Shown here: piece after piece, positions 8,457-17,808 of the stretch
Numbering within the stretch: position 1 is the stretch's first letter
Layout: each line of letters opens with the position of its first letter
NCBI GenBank assembly: GCA_017304475.1
Contig: JAFKKV010000023.1
Location: 1 to 64,000 of the forward strand
Source: Hyphomicrobiales bacterium
Lineage (GTDB): Bacteria > Pseudomonadota > Alphaproteobacteria > Rhizobiales > Phreatobacteraceae
DNA: 64,000 nucleotides
Direction: 5' to 3'
Program-made: the position numbers and the translations under genes
Notes under the pieces: generated by a model
Databases searched by the model: none
Seen by the model: the letters and a program-made list of their open reading frames with translations, nothing else
What the model was told of the DNA's origin: nothing

Positions 8457-8864
8457 ATGAACGCATCCGACAACAAGGCGATCCTGAAGACCGTGTTCGA
8501 CGCCTTGGCCGAGGGCAATTCCCGGCCCTTCGTCGACAGCATGGCCGACGAGTTCCGCTGGACCATCGCCGGCCAGAGCCAATGGTCCAGGACCTATGAC
8601 GGCAAGGCCGCAGTCATCGACGCATTGTTCCCTGTGCTGCGCGCCCGGATCGAGGGTCGCACCCGGACCATCGCCCAACGTTTCATTGCCGATGGTGACC
8701 TCGTCGTGGTCGAGGCGCACGGCGACAACACCGCCAAGGACGGCCGCCCTTACCGGAACAGCTATTGCATGGTGTTCCGTCTTGCCGGCGGCAAGCTCAT
8801 CGAACTGACCGAATATATGGACACGGACCTGGCGATCACCGTGCTCGGCGCCCCACCGGCCTGA
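8457..8864 (+). CDS. SnoaL/NTF2-like (ketosteroid-isomerase fold) protein
   Basis: 135-residue single-domain protein of the NTF2-like superfamily. The N-terminal helix pattern (KAILKTVFDALAEGNSRPFVDSMADEFRWTI begins it) and the C-terminal strand YCMVFRLAGGKLIELTEYMD match SnoaL-like proteins used as isomerases, dehydratases or unannotated stress proteins. There is no signal peptide. It lies alone, divergent from the LysR gene, so the pair is likely a regulator-target unit. The substrate is unknown. Confidence 0.82.
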   Translation: MNASDNKAILKTVFDALAEGNSRPFVDSMADEFRWTIAGQSQWSRTYDGKAAVIDALFPVLRARIEGRTRTIAQRFIADGDLVVVEAHGDNTAKDGRPYRNSYCMVFRLAGGKLIELTEYMDTDLAITVLGAPPA

Positions 8865-9040
8865 CGCTGGCCGGGCGGCACGGCCCGCCGTCGTCGGCGA
8901 GGCTGCGGGGATGACCGATCCGAATGCTCTGCTTCGGCATTGCCCTCCTCATGTGCGGAGCAGATCGACGCGCGCCGGCGCCGCCCGGGAAGGCGCCCCG
9001 GTATCGGGGAAATTTCGACCTTGGATCAGGCGAGACAGAC

Positions 9041-9868
9041 TCAAGCGGCAGCAGCCAGGAACTGGCGAGGCGTGATTCCGTAGGCGCGCTTGAAGTGCTT
9101 GTTGAATGCGCTCTGATCATAAAACCCCACCGCATGCGCGGAGACCGCGAAACTCCTGCCTTGCCTGAGCAGGCGACAGGCGACGCGCAGCCGGATCTGC
9201 GTCAGATAGCTATGAGGTGGCAGCCCGACTGTCCGGTTGAAGCAGCGGATCATCTGGAACGGTGTCAGGCTGAACGACGCGGCGAGCGTATCGAGCGAGA
9301 TGTCCTGGGCATAATGCTCGCGCATATAGGCGACGATCCGATCGGTCAGCGCCTGTTCGTAAGTGGCCTTCTCCGCGCGGAAGAAGGGGCTGCTGTGGCG
9401 CTGGAAGAGTTTGCCGAAGGCGAGATAGAGCTGGCTCCTCACCGCGAAGGCGCTTTCATTGTTCTCGATCGAACGATGCAAGACGGCGAAATCCGCGATC
9501 AGTTCCTCGTCACGAAACAGGTTGGAGCAGAAATACGGGGCGTGCTCGATGCCCAAGCCCCGCTGCACGCACCGCATCGCGCCGTCGGTCAGGTAGAACG
9601 CGCGATAGCGCCACCGATCACTCGCGCCCAGCCGGCTTGAATGCGGTTCCTGAGGATTGAAGACGAGCAGCGCCGAATTGTGCGCCCGGGCGACAAGTCC
9701 ACGACTCTTGAATTCGGCGCCGCCCTGCTCGGTCACGGCGATCACATAGGCGTCGTGCGTATGCGGCGCATAGTCATGCGTCGTGAAGTCGGCGCACAGA
9801 AGGCTCAACCCTGGAATATCGGGATCCTGCCAATATTTCGAAAAATTTCGCGTGTCCGTCCGTGCCAC
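9041..9868 (-). CDS. AraC family transcriptional regulator
   Basis: 275-residue regulator with an N-terminal cupin-like sensing domain (CADFTTHDYAPHTHDAYVIA; metal-type His pattern) and two C-terminal helix-turn-helices, the first AQDISLDTLAASFSLTPF and the second ending FYDQSAFNKHFKRAYGITPR. The start is GTG at 9868 with GGGGGAG about nine bases upstream. It is convergent with the SnoaL-like gene and 263 bp from the AidB-type gene downstream of it in the map; no target can be named with confidence. Confidence 0.9.
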   Translation of the reverse strand: MARTDTRNFSKYWQDPDIPGLSLLCADFTTHDYAPHTHDAYVIAVTEQGGAEFKSRGLVARAHNSALLVFNPQEPHSSRLGASDRWRYRAFYLTDGAMRCVQRGLGIEHAPYFCSNLFRDEELIADFAVLHRSIENNESAFAVRSQLYLAFGKLFQRHSSPFFRAEKATYEQALTDRIVAYMREHYAQDISLDTLAASFSLTPFQMIRCFNRTVGLPPHSYLTQIRLRVACRLLRQGRSFAVSAHAVGFYDQSAFNKHFKRAYGITPRQFLAAAA

Positions 9869-10131
9869 TCAAACGCTCCCCCGCCACGACCATCTGATCT
9901 TGCCGACCGGGCCGAGGCTTTTTTTAAGATGTCATCACATGACGCTTGAAGGCATCACGATATTATCAAGCGTCTCCCTCAATGCCGACCGTCGTCGGAA
10001 GGCGAATGCTTTTCGCATAGGGTCACGACATCCTTGATGCCGTTCGAAAAGCGCATCGCCTTTTTGATGAGGGCGGCATGGATCGACATCACGGCTTTCG
10101 GAATCATGCCGGATGAGGCCGGCGGAAGGAC

Positions 10132-11811
10132 TCAGGCCAGTCTGGAGCGTTCGACGATCGCCTCGAAATTCGTGCTGCGGGGCAAGCTGCCGAAGGCGCG
10201 ATTGGCGAGGCCGTCAAGCCGGCTTGCGATGAAGGCGTCGGCAGCCTCGTGGGTGGAGTGCTGGAGAAACAGCATGGCCTCGTAAGCCGTCGCCATGCCG
10301 ACGACGATCTGCCGCATCCGCACCTGGCGGTCGGCCACATCGGCGATGTCATCGGCAAGACGCGCGACGAACCGGTCGTAGCGGAGATCGGCGCCCTTGG
10401 CGCTGCCGAGCTCGGCGAGGAGAGCGTCGACCGTCTCGGGTTCGCGCTCGATCGCCCGCATGACATCGAGACAGATCATGTTGCCGGTGCCTTCCCAGAT
10501 GCCGTTGAGTGGCGCCTCGCGGTAGATCCGCGGCATGGGCTGTTCTTCGATGAAACCGTTGCCGCCGTGGCACTCCAGCGCCTCGGCAACGAAGATCGGG
10601 GCACGCTTGCAGTTCCAGAACTTGGCGAAAGGCGTCACGATGCGCTCCAGCAATTTGTGCTTTTCGCTCGTCGCCGCCTCGTCGATATGTTTGCCCAGAC
10701 GGAAGGCCAGCATCGTCGCGGCCTCCGATTCCAGACACAGGTCGGCGAGAACATTGCGCATCAGCGGTTGCTCGGCGAGCACGCGCTGGAAGGTCCGCCG
10801 GTTATAGGTGTGGTGCAGCGTGAGGTTCAGCGCCCAGCGCATGAGCCCGGCCGAGCCGATGGCGAAATCCAGACGGGTGAGGTGCGCCATTTCCATGGCG
10901 CCTCTTATCCCGCGACCTTCCTCGCCGATCAGAATGGCGTAGGTGTCGTCATATTCGATTTCGCTCGACGCGTTCGACTTGTTGCCTGCCTTGTTCTTCA
11001 GCCGCTGAATGAAAAACCGGTTCCGCAAGCCATCGGGCAAGGAACGGGGCACGAAGAAGAGCGACGGCCCCTTGTCGGTTTGCGCCAATGTCAGGAAGGC
11101 GTCGCTCATGGGGGCCGAGCAGAACCATTTGTGGCCGGTCAGGCGGTATTCGCCGCCGAAGCCGCCGCCATTGACGGCCACCGCGCGGGTCGCGTTTGCG
11201 CGAAGGTCCGATCCGCCCTGCTTCTCGGTCAGCGCCATGCCGATGGTCGCGGCGGTCTTCTGTCCGACATGGATCGGCCGGAGATCGTAATCCTCGGCGA
11301 GCACCTTGCTGGTGAAGACCTTGTCGATCTCCGGCACGACCCGCAGCGTCGGGACCGAGGAATAGGCCATGCCGGTCGGGCAGCCGATGCCACTCTCGAC
11401 CTGGTTCCAGAGATAGCTGAGCGCGGCGCGTCCGACATGCCCGCCGGGCCGGCCCGCGGTCCAGGCCAGCGATTGCACGCCCGAGCCGAAGGCGAGCTTC
11501 ATCAAGGCGTGATAGCTCGGATGGAACTCGACGAAGTCGATGCGATTGCCGAAGCGGTCGTGCGTTTTCAGCACCGGCCCATGCTTGTTGGCGAGATGCG
11601 AATGGTCCTGAACTTCGGGATCGGCCGCGTGGGCGCCCATACGGGACGCCCGCTCATGAACCCATCCGGCACCTTCCCGTTCGACCGCCGCCCGCAGGAT
11701 CGCATCGTTGTCATAGACATTGATCCCGACAAAGGCGCCGCTCTGATTGGTCACGTCATGCGTCGTCGTCGGGTAGATCGAAGCCGTCGCGTTCACCGGA
11801 TGCCCGTTCAT
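10132..11811 (-). CDS. aidB: AidB-type acyl-CoA dehydrogenase
   Basis: 559-residue flavoprotein. Overall length and the segment GMALTEKQGGSDLRANAT match E. coli AidB (about 541 residues), a branch of the acyl-CoA dehydrogenase family with an extra C-terminal helical domain. FAD-binding stretches such as LTGHKWFCSAPMSDAFLTLA and the late CHGGNGFIEE are present. GGGAG lies seven bases before the ATG. AidB is known for the adaptive response to alkylation, and members oxidise isovaleryl-CoA weakly in vitro. Here the gene is divergent from a 2-oxoacid dehydrogenase operon, so a metabolic role in branched acyl-CoA oxidation is equally plausible. Confidence 0.88.
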   Translation of the reverse strand: MNGHPVNATASIYPTTTHDVTNQSGAFVGINVYDNDAILRAAVEREGAGWVHERASRMGAHAADPEVQDHSHLANKHGPVLKTHDRFGNRIDFVEFHPSYHALMKLAFGSGVQSLAWTAGRPGGHVGRAALSYLWNQVESGIGCPTGMAYSSVPTLRVVPEIDKVFTSKVLAEDYDLRPIHVGQKTAATIGMALTEKQGGSDLRANATRAVAVNGGGFGGEYRLTGHKWFCSAPMSDAFLTLAQTDKGPSLFFVPRSLPDGLRNRFFIQRLKNKAGNKSNASSEIEYDDTYAILIGEEGRGIRGAMEMAHLTRLDFAIGSAGLMRWALNLTLHHTYNRRTFQRVLAEQPLMRNVLADLCLESEAATMLAFRLGKHIDEAATSEKHKLLERIVTPFAKFWNCKRAPIFVAEALECHGGNGFIEEQPMPRIYREAPLNGIWEGTGNMICLDVMRAIEREPETVDALLAELGSAKGADLRYDRFVARLADDIADVADRQVRMRQIVVGMATAYEAMLFLQHSTHEAADAFIASRLDGLANRAFGSLPRSTNFEAIVERSRLA

Positions 11812-12099
11812 GGTGTTTCTCCCTGGGGACGTTTCGATAGGCGCTTTGCGGCCGAACTTATTGGCGGAAATTCATGCGGCGAGGCATTGACCGCGCCGAT
11901 CCGTGGAGGCGGCCCCCGCCGAACGGCTCGACGTCGATAAATTCACCCGGCCGGTGGCTGGATCGGAAGGCCGAACCCGCGTGCCGGCCACATGCGATGG
12001 GCTGCCGCAGGCCCTTCGTCCGTGCTGATCGCAAATAACGCCAATACCCGCCCGGTCGCTCTCGGCTTTCTAGCCTGCGGGCATCAGGCAAACGGATCA

Positions 12100-13152
12100 A
12101 TGACCGAACAGGCGACCACAGAACACCGTCCGGCAGGATGGTTCGACGACGGAAAAGCGCCGTCTCCCGCGGATCGGGGCGAGCAGCCGACCTATCTCGA
12201 CGCGATCCGCTCAGCTCTCGAGGACGAACTCGCCGAGGACGAGCGTGTCGTCCTGATCGGCGAAGATATCGGCGTCATGGGGGGCGCGTTCCGCGTGACC
12301 CAGGGCCTGTGGCAGCGCTTCGGCGACGATCGGGTGATCGACACCCCGATCTCCGAAATCGCGATCACCGGCGCCTGTATCGGCATGGCGATCTCGGGCA
12401 TGCGGCCTATTGCCGAGTTCCAGTTCGCCGACTTCATCTCCTGCGCCTATGACCAGTTGGTCAACGAGGCCGCGAAACTCTATTTCCGGTTCAAGTGTCC
12501 CGTGCCGATCGTGATGCGTGCGCCGGCGGGCGGTGGCGTCGGCGCCGGTCCCTATCACTCGCAAAGCCCGGAGGCCGTGTTTGCGCATTGCCCCGGTCTC
12601 AAGGTCGTCTGTCCGGGCACGGTTCAGGACGCCTATGATCTGATGCGTCTGGCGGTCGCCGATCCCAATCCGGTGCTCTATTTCGAGCACAAGGCGCTGT
12701 ATCGCTCCATCCGCGGACCACTGCTGCGTCGCAAGCCCCAAGGAAAGCTCGAACAAGCGCGCGTGTTGCGCGCGGGGCGCCACGTGACCGTGGTTTCCTA
12801 CGCGGCGGTCCTGAACAAGACCCTCGAGGTTGCCGACAAGCTGTCGGCCGACGGCATCGATGTCGAGGTCATCGATCTCAGGTGCATCAACCCGATCGAT
12901 TTCGACACGATCGCAGCCTCGGCGCGCAAGACCTCGCGCGTCATCATTGCCCATGAGGACACGTTCACGCTTGGCATCGGCGCTGAAATTGCGGCTCGGC
13001 TCGCCGATCTCTGTTTCTTCGATCTGGACGCGCCGATCATGCGTGTCACGGCGCCCGACACACCGATCCCGGCCGCGAAACCGCTCGAACAGGCCTTCGT
13101 GCCTTCGCATGCGCGGATCGAAGCCGCCATCCGGGAGATCGTCGCATTATGA
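12100..13152 (+). CDS. 2-oxoacid dehydrogenase E1 component, beta subunit
   Basis: 350-residue transketolase-like subunit. After a poorly conserved 30-residue N-terminal tail the domain begins with TYLDAIRSALEDELAEDERV and continues GEDIGVMGGAFRVTQGL, RVIDTPISE and APAGGGVGAGPYHSQS, all standard for the beta subunit of pyruvate, acetoin or branched-chain oxoacid dehydrogenases. I chose ATG at 12100; the frame opens earlier but without a credible ribosome site. It overlaps the E1alpha start by ATGA-type coupling. It forms an alpha2beta2 enzyme with E1alpha. Confidence 0.92.
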   Translation: MTEQATTEHRPAGWFDDGKAPSPADRGEQPTYLDAIRSALEDELAEDERVVLIGEDIGVMGGAFRVTQGLWQRFGDDRVIDTPISEIAITGACIGMAISGMRPIAEFQFADFISCAYDQLVNEAAKLYFRFKCPVPIVMRAPAGGGVGAGPYHSQSPEAVFAHCPGLKVVCPGTVQDAYDLMRLAVADPNPVLYFEHKALYRSIRGPLLRRKPQGKLEQARVLRAGRHVTVVSYAAVLNKTLEVADKLSADGIDVEVIDLRCINPIDFDTIAASARKTSRVIIAHEDTFTLGIGAEIAARLADLCFFDLDAPIMRVTAPDTPIPAAKPLEQAFVPSHARIEAAIREIVAL

Positions 13153-14204
13153 CCACGCGTACCCGTCCCGCGCGGCCCGCCGAAGCCGCGTCGCCGCCAT
13201 CGCGCGCCAATCTCGACGTCGCCGTCGGCCTGACGCTCTATCGCTGGATGGGGCTCTCCCGCGCGATCGAAGACAAGCTCCACATCATGAAGCGGCAAGG
13301 CCGCCTGCCCGGACGGCTCGTCACCGGCCGTGGCCAGGAGGCGATACCGGTCGGCGCTGCGCTAGCGCTGGCGGCGCACGACATTGTCTGTCCTCTGCAC
13401 CGCGATCTCGGCGCCAACCTGGTCAAGGGGATCACGCCGGAAGAATTCCTGCGCAGCTATCTCTGGAAGATCGGCCATCCCTCCGAGGGCCGCGACAGCG
13501 ACGTCCATATCGGCGACATCAAGCGGGGCATCTACCCGATGATCTCGCACCTGCCGGACTCGTGGCCGGTGGCGCTGGGTTTCGGCATGGCGTCCACGCA
13601 CATGAAGCTCGGTCGCGTGACCCTGGCCTTCTGCGGCGACGGGGCCACCTCGACCGGTGCCTGGCACGAAACCCTGAACATGTCGGGCCTGTTCCGCACG
13701 CCGAATATCTGGGTCATCGAGAACAATAAATACGCCTATTCGACGCCGCTCGCGAAGCAATATGCCGCCAAGAGCCTTGCCTCGCGCGGAGCGGCCTATG
13801 GCATGCCCGGTATCGAGGTCGACGGCAATGATGCCTTGGCGGTCTATGCGGTCGTCAAGGAAGCGGTCGATCGCGCGCGTGCCGGCGGCGGCCCCACCCT
13901 CATCGAGGCTCACACCATGCGCGTCGAGGGCCACGCGGTGCATGACGATGCCGCCTATGTGCCCAAGGCGTTGATCGCGGAATGGAAGGCGCGCGACCCG
14001 ATCACGCTCCTGCGCGACCGATTGCTGCTGGCCCATGTGGATCAGCCCTCGCTTTCAGAGATCGACGAGGCCAACAAGCGGCTCGTGGAAGACGCGGTGA
14101 CGGCGGCGGAAGCCGCGCCCATGCCGGATCCCGCCGGCATGGAGCACGAGGTCTACGCTCCGGCGGAGGCGGCCTCGTGGATGCTGCTGCCGAGGCGCGC
14201 ATGA
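13149..14204 (+). CDS. 2-oxoacid dehydrogenase E1 component, alpha subunit
   Basis: 351-residue thiamine-diphosphate subunit. The cofactor motif starts GDGATSTGAWHETLN and ends VIENN, the expected GDG-to-NN spacing. The entry loop GRLPGRLVTGRGQEAIPVG is also conserved. The 20-residue N-terminal tail is Ala/Pro/Arg-rich. The start overlaps the beta-subunit stop and its own stop overlaps the E3 start. The sequence fits branched-chain or acetoin-type E1 better than homodimeric pyruvate dehydrogenase, but the exact 2-oxoacid cannot be decided. Confidence 0.92.
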   Translation: MTTRTRPARPAEAASPPSRANLDVAVGLTLYRWMGLSRAIEDKLHIMKRQGRLPGRLVTGRGQEAIPVGAALALAAHDIVCPLHRDLGANLVKGITPEEFLRSYLWKIGHPSEGRDSDVHIGDIKRGIYPMISHLPDSWPVALGFGMASTHMKLGRVTLAFCGDGATSTGAWHETLNMSGLFRTPNIWVIENNKYAYSTPLAKQYAAKSLASRGAAYGMPGIEVDGNDALAVYAVVKEAVDRARAGGGPTLIEAHTMRVEGHAVHDDAAYVPKALIAEWKARDPITLLRDRLLLAHVDQPSLSEIDEANKRLVEDAVTAAEAAPMPDPAGMEHEVYAPAEAASWMLLPRRA

Positions 14205-15592
14205 CCGGCACGCTTTATGACGTCGCGATCATCGGCGGCGGGCCCGGCGGATATGGTGCCGCGCTCTACGCGGCCAATGCCGGCCTGTCGGTTGCGCTGA
14301 TCGAAAAGGACCGGCCGGGCGGCACGTGTCTCCATCGCGGCTGCATTCCGGCAAAGGCCCTGCTCGAAACCGCCCATGTCGCCCGGACCGTCGCCCATGC
14401 GGCGGAATTCGGAATCGGCGTCGAGAAGGGACCGATCGACTTCCGCCGGGCTCAGAAGCGAAAGCAAGGCATCGTCGAGCAATTGGCACGCGGCCTTTCG
14501 GGCCTGCTGAAGCAGCGGCGGGTCGAGCTGATCAGTGGAACGGGCTGCCTTCGTGGCGATGGCACCGTTGCGGTCGATGGCCAGCGGACCATTGGCGCCC
14601 GGCACATCATCCTCGCCGCCGGATCGAGGCCACGAACTCTCGACCTGTGTCCGGCTGACGGCAAGCGCGTGCTCACCTCCGATGAGGTCTTGTCGCTCGA
14701 CAAGCTCCCCGCATCGGCCATCATTGTTGGCGCCGGTGTCGTCGGGCTCGAATTCGCCTCGATGATGACCGATCTCGGGGTCAAGGTGACGGTCCTCGAG
14801 GCGGCCACGCAAGTGCTGCCGGCGCTCGACGCCGATGTCGCGGCGGTTCTGCTCAAGGATCTGACGAAGCGCGGCGTCGACATCCGGACCGGCGTCACGC
14901 TCACCGGCTGCGAGACGCCAGGGGCAAGCGTGCGCCTGTCGTTCGAAGGCGGCTCGGCGGAAGCGGAATGCGTGATCGTCGCCATCGGGCGTGTGCCCGC
15001 GACGGAAGGCCTGCTCGATCCGGCATCCGGCGTGACCATCGCCAGGGACGGAGCGATCGCCGTCGATGCGACGATGCGCACGAGCGCCCCCGGCATCTAT
15101 GCGATCGGCGACGTGGTCGCGACACCACAGCTCGCCCATGTCGCCTTTGCCGAGGCGATGGTCGCGGTCAAGGATATCCTCGGCGAGCAACCCGCGCCCA
15201 TCGACTATGGCCTCGTGCCATGGTGCGTCTACACGGCGCCCGAGGCCGCTTTCGTCGGAGTGACCGAGGCCCAGGCGAAAGCATCGGGGCTCGATGTCAT
15301 CGTCAAAAAGGAGAGCTTTGCCGGAAACGGCCGGGCTCTGATCCTCGGCGAGAGCGATGGCCTGATCAAGGTCATCGCAAAGCGCGGGATCGACGGACGC
15401 CCCGGCGCGATCCTCGGCGTTCACATGGTGGGTCCGTGGGTCACCGAGCAATTGGCCGCCGCCTATCTCGCGGCCAATTGGGAGGCGACGCCTGATGACG
15501 TCGCGCCTCTGATATTTCCCCATCCATCCCTGAGTGAAGCATTGGGCGAAGCATTCATCGCCCTCACCGGCCGGGGGCTACACCTGCCATGA
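14201..15592 (+). CDS. lpdA: Dihydrolipoyl dehydrogenase (E3)
   Basis: 463-residue FAD disulfide reductase. FAD motif IIGGGPGGYGAALYA at the N-terminus, redox disulfide in GGTCLHRGCIPAK (residues about 40-52), NAD motif GAGVVGLEFA mid-protein, second FAD motif YAIGDV, and the C-terminal His-Glu pair in PHPSLSEALGEA are all present, so it should be active. ATG at 14201 overlaps the E1alpha stop; the upstream open frame lies inside that gene. It reoxidises the lipoyl group of the E2 encoded next. Confidence 0.94.
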   Translation: MTGTLYDVAIIGGGPGGYGAALYAANAGLSVALIEKDRPGGTCLHRGCIPAKALLETAHVARTVAHAAEFGIGVEKGPIDFRRAQKRKQGIVEQLARGLSGLLKQRRVELISGTGCLRGDGTVAVDGQRTIGARHIILAAGSRPRTLDLCPADGKRVLTSDEVLSLDKLPASAIIVGAGVVGLEFASMMTDLGVKVTVLEAATQVLPALDADVAAVLLKDLTKRGVDIRTGVTLTGCETPGASVRLSFEGGSAEAECVIVAIGRVPATEGLLDPASGVTIARDGAIAVDATMRTSAPGIYAIGDVVATPQLAHVAFAEAMVAVKDILGEQPAPIDYGLVPWCVYTAPEAAFVGVTEAQAKASGLDVIVKKESFAGNGRALILGESDGLIKVIAKRGIDGRPGAILGVHMVGPWVTEQLAAAYLAANWEATPDDVAPLIFPHPSLSEALGEAFIALTGRGLHLP

Positions 15593-16866
15593 CCGACATC
15601 CGGATGCCGCAGCTCGGAGAATCCGTCACCGAGGGCACCATCACCACCTGGCTCAAGTCGCCCGGCGACGCGGTCGCGGTCGACGAGTTCATCTGCGAAG
15701 TCACGACCGATAAAGTCACGTTCGAGGTCCCCTCGCCCCAGGCAGGCATCCTCGCGGAGGTGCTGGCCGCGGCGGGAAGCATCGTCCCGGTCAACGACGT
15801 GATCGCCCGTCTGGTCGGCGAAAGCGGTTCGGCCGCCTCGCCTGCCGCATCACCGCCTGTCGAAGACAAGGCGGTACAGGCGCCGCCTCCGGTCCCGGCA
15901 CCGCCCACGGAGCACAAGGCCGCACGACCGGCCATGCTCAGCCCGCTGGTCCGGCGCCTGGCAAGGGACGCCCGTCTCGATCCGGCATCCGTCATCGGCA
16001 GCGGCCTCAACGGGCGCGTCACCCGTGACGACATCCTCAGGGCGACCGCCGCGCGAAAGGCAGGCCCGACACCTGGTGTGCCGCAGGCCCCGGCTACGGG
16101 CGCACCGCCGGCCGCCAAAACGGGTCCGGCGGCGTTCCGTGCCGCTGCGATGGAGGGCGACACGATCGTGCCCTTCTCCGTGGCGCGTCAGAAAACCGCT
16201 GACCATATGGTCTATTCGGCGCAGACGTCGCCGCACGGCTTCATCAGTTTCGAGGTCGACTACAGCGCGATCGATGCCGTCCGGAAGGAGCGAAAAGACG
16301 CATTCAAGACCGCCCATGGCGTAGGCTTGACCTATCTGCCCTTCGTCATCCGCGCGCTCGTGCTGGCGCTTCCGCAATTTCCGCTCGTCAACTCCGCGGT
16401 CCACGGCAACAACCTCGTTGTTCGCAAGAGCGTCCATATCGGGATCGCCGTCGACCTGTCCTACCAGGGCCTTGTGGTCCCTGTGCTCCGCAATGCCGAT
16501 GGGCTCAATCTGGTCGGCCTTGCCCGCGGCATCGCCGACCTCGCAGGCCGCGCGAGGTCCAACAAACTGAGGCCGGAGGAGATGGCGGGCGGCACCTTTA
16601 CAGTGACCAATCCGGGCCCCAGCGGAACGCATCTCAGCATTCCCATCATCAACCAGCCGCAAGCCGCCATCCTGGTCACCGACGGGGTGCACAAGAAACC
16701 TTCGGTGGTCACCTTGCCCGATGGAAGCGACACCATCGCTGTTCGGCACAAAGGCTTTGTCGGGTTGTCGATCGACCACCGCGCATTCGACGGCGCCTAT
16801 GCCGCCGACTTCATGCGCATGCTGAAAAGAGAGCTCGAAGAGCGCGACTGGGATGGAGAGTTCTGA
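15589..16866 (+). CDS. 2-oxoacid dehydrogenase dihydrolipoamide acyltransferase (E2)
   Basis: 425-residue core enzyme with one lipoyl domain (Lys in EVTTDKVTFEV, residue about 42), a Pro/Ala linker, a peripheral-subunit-binding domain (SPLVRRLARDARL then GRVTRDDIL) and the catalytic domain ending in the acyltransferase motif DHRAFDGAY. Three bases of the start overlap the E3 stop. It closes the operon E1beta-E1alpha-E3-E2. A single lipoyl domain is typical of branched-chain and 2-oxoglutarate types; the N-terminus RMPQLGESVTEGTI is of the usual 'GES' type. Confidence 0.93.
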   Translation: MTDIRMPQLGESVTEGTITTWLKSPGDAVAVDEFICEVTTDKVTFEVPSPQAGILAEVLAAAGSIVPVNDVIARLVGESGSAASPAASPPVEDKAVQAPPPVPAPPTEHKAARPAMLSPLVRRLARDARLDPASVIGSGLNGRVTRDDILRATAARKAGPTPGVPQAPATGAPPAAKTGPAAFRAAAMEGDTIVPFSVARQKTADHMVYSAQTSPHGFISFEVDYSAIDAVRKERKDAFKTAHGVGLTYLPFVIRALVLALPQFPLVNSAVHGNNLVVRKSVHIGIAVDLSYQGLVVPVLRNADGLNLVGLARGIADLAGRARSNKLRPEEMAGGTFTVTNPGPSGTHLSIPIINQPQAAILVTDGVHKKPSVVTLPDGSDTIAVRHKGFVGLSIDHRAFDGAYAADFMRMLKRELEERDWDGEF

Positions 16867-16975
16867 CACCGTGGATTGTCGATGGCGGGTGATCACGCGG
16901 CTGGCTGGAGCGCAGACTCGACAGGCGTGAGGGCACGGGGCTGCGTATCGCGCTCTCCTCGGCTAGGCTTCCGAA

Positions 16976-17806
16976 ATGACCGATCCGATCATCGACGCGG
17001 TGACGCGCGCCCTGATATCCGTTCCCGGCCTGAAGGCTTTGGTGCTCGGCGGGTCGCGGGCGCGCGGCACCGCCGGGCCCGCATCCGATTATGATTTCGG
17101 CCTCTATTACGAGCAGCCGGTGCCGCTCGATATCGCGGCGCTGCAGTCCGCCCTCGATCCCCTGGTCGACCGAGCAGGCGAAAGCCAGGTGACGGCGCCG
17201 GGCGAATGGGGCCCGTGGATCAATGGCGGCGGCTGGCTGTCGATCGATGGCCGCAAGGTCGATCTCCTTTATCGTGACCTTGGCCGCGTGCGCGCCGTGA
17301 TCGCCGATTGCCGGGCCGGCAGGGTGTCGATGGACTACCAGCCCGGCCATCCGCACGGCTTCTGCTCGGCCATCTGGATGGGCGAGGTGGCGCTGTGCCG
17401 GCCGCTATCCGATCCGGCCGGTGTCATCGCCGCGCTCAAGTCCTTGACCGTCCCCTATCCGGACGCGCTGCGGCAAGCCTTGATCGCGCGCTTCCAGTGG
17501 GAGGTGCGCTTTGCCATCGACGTCGCCGCCACCGCCGTCGCACGCGGCGAACAAACGCATATTGCGGGGTCGACCTATCGGGCTCTCGCTTGCCTGGCCC
17601 AGGTTCTGTTCGCCGCCAACAGGCGCTACCTGATCAACGAAAAGGGAGCGCTGGCGGAAGCCGCCATCTTTCCCGCCGGCATTCCGGCCCTTGGCGAAGC
17701 CACCACGGCGATCTGGTCAGCCATCGGCGCGCGGAATTTCGAGACGGCGCTCGAAGGGCTGCGCATGCTCGCCGACGCCATGGACGATGCGGTGGCGCGG
17801 GCCTGA
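16976..17806 (+). CDS. Nucleotidyltransferase domain protein
   Basis: 276-residue protein with the polymerase-beta-fold nucleotidyltransferase signature near the N-terminus: GGSRARGTAGPASDYDFGLY, that is GS-x-x-RG followed by SDxD metal ligands. A third acid may be in GRKVDLLYRDL. The C-terminal half is alpha-helical and could bind the acceptor, as in aminoglycoside nucleotidyltransferases and relatives. It is alone on the plus strand, 109 bp after the E2 gene and ending two bases before the convergent chemoreceptor. The substrate is unknown; it could be an antibiotic- or tRNA-unrelated housekeeping enzyme. Confidence 0.75.
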   Translation: MTDPIIDAVTRALISVPGLKALVLGGSRARGTAGPASDYDFGLYYEQPVPLDIAALQSALDPLVDRAGESQVTAPGEWGPWINGGGWLSIDGRKVDLLYRDLGRVRAVIADCRAGRVSMDYQPGHPHGFCSAIWMGEVALCRPLSDPAGVIAALKSLTVPYPDALRQALIARFQWEVRFAIDVAATAVARGEQTHIAGSTYRALACLAQVLFAANRRYLINEKGALAEAAIFPAGIPALGEATTAIWSAIGARNFETALEGLRMLADAMDDAVARA

Positions 17807-17808
17807 CC

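Noticed and set aside
10009..10051. GCTTTTCG ... CGAAAAGC inverted pair between the AraC and AidB genes
   Set aside because: Eight-base arms with a 27-base loop, no terminator position and no T-run; I cannot separate it from chance.
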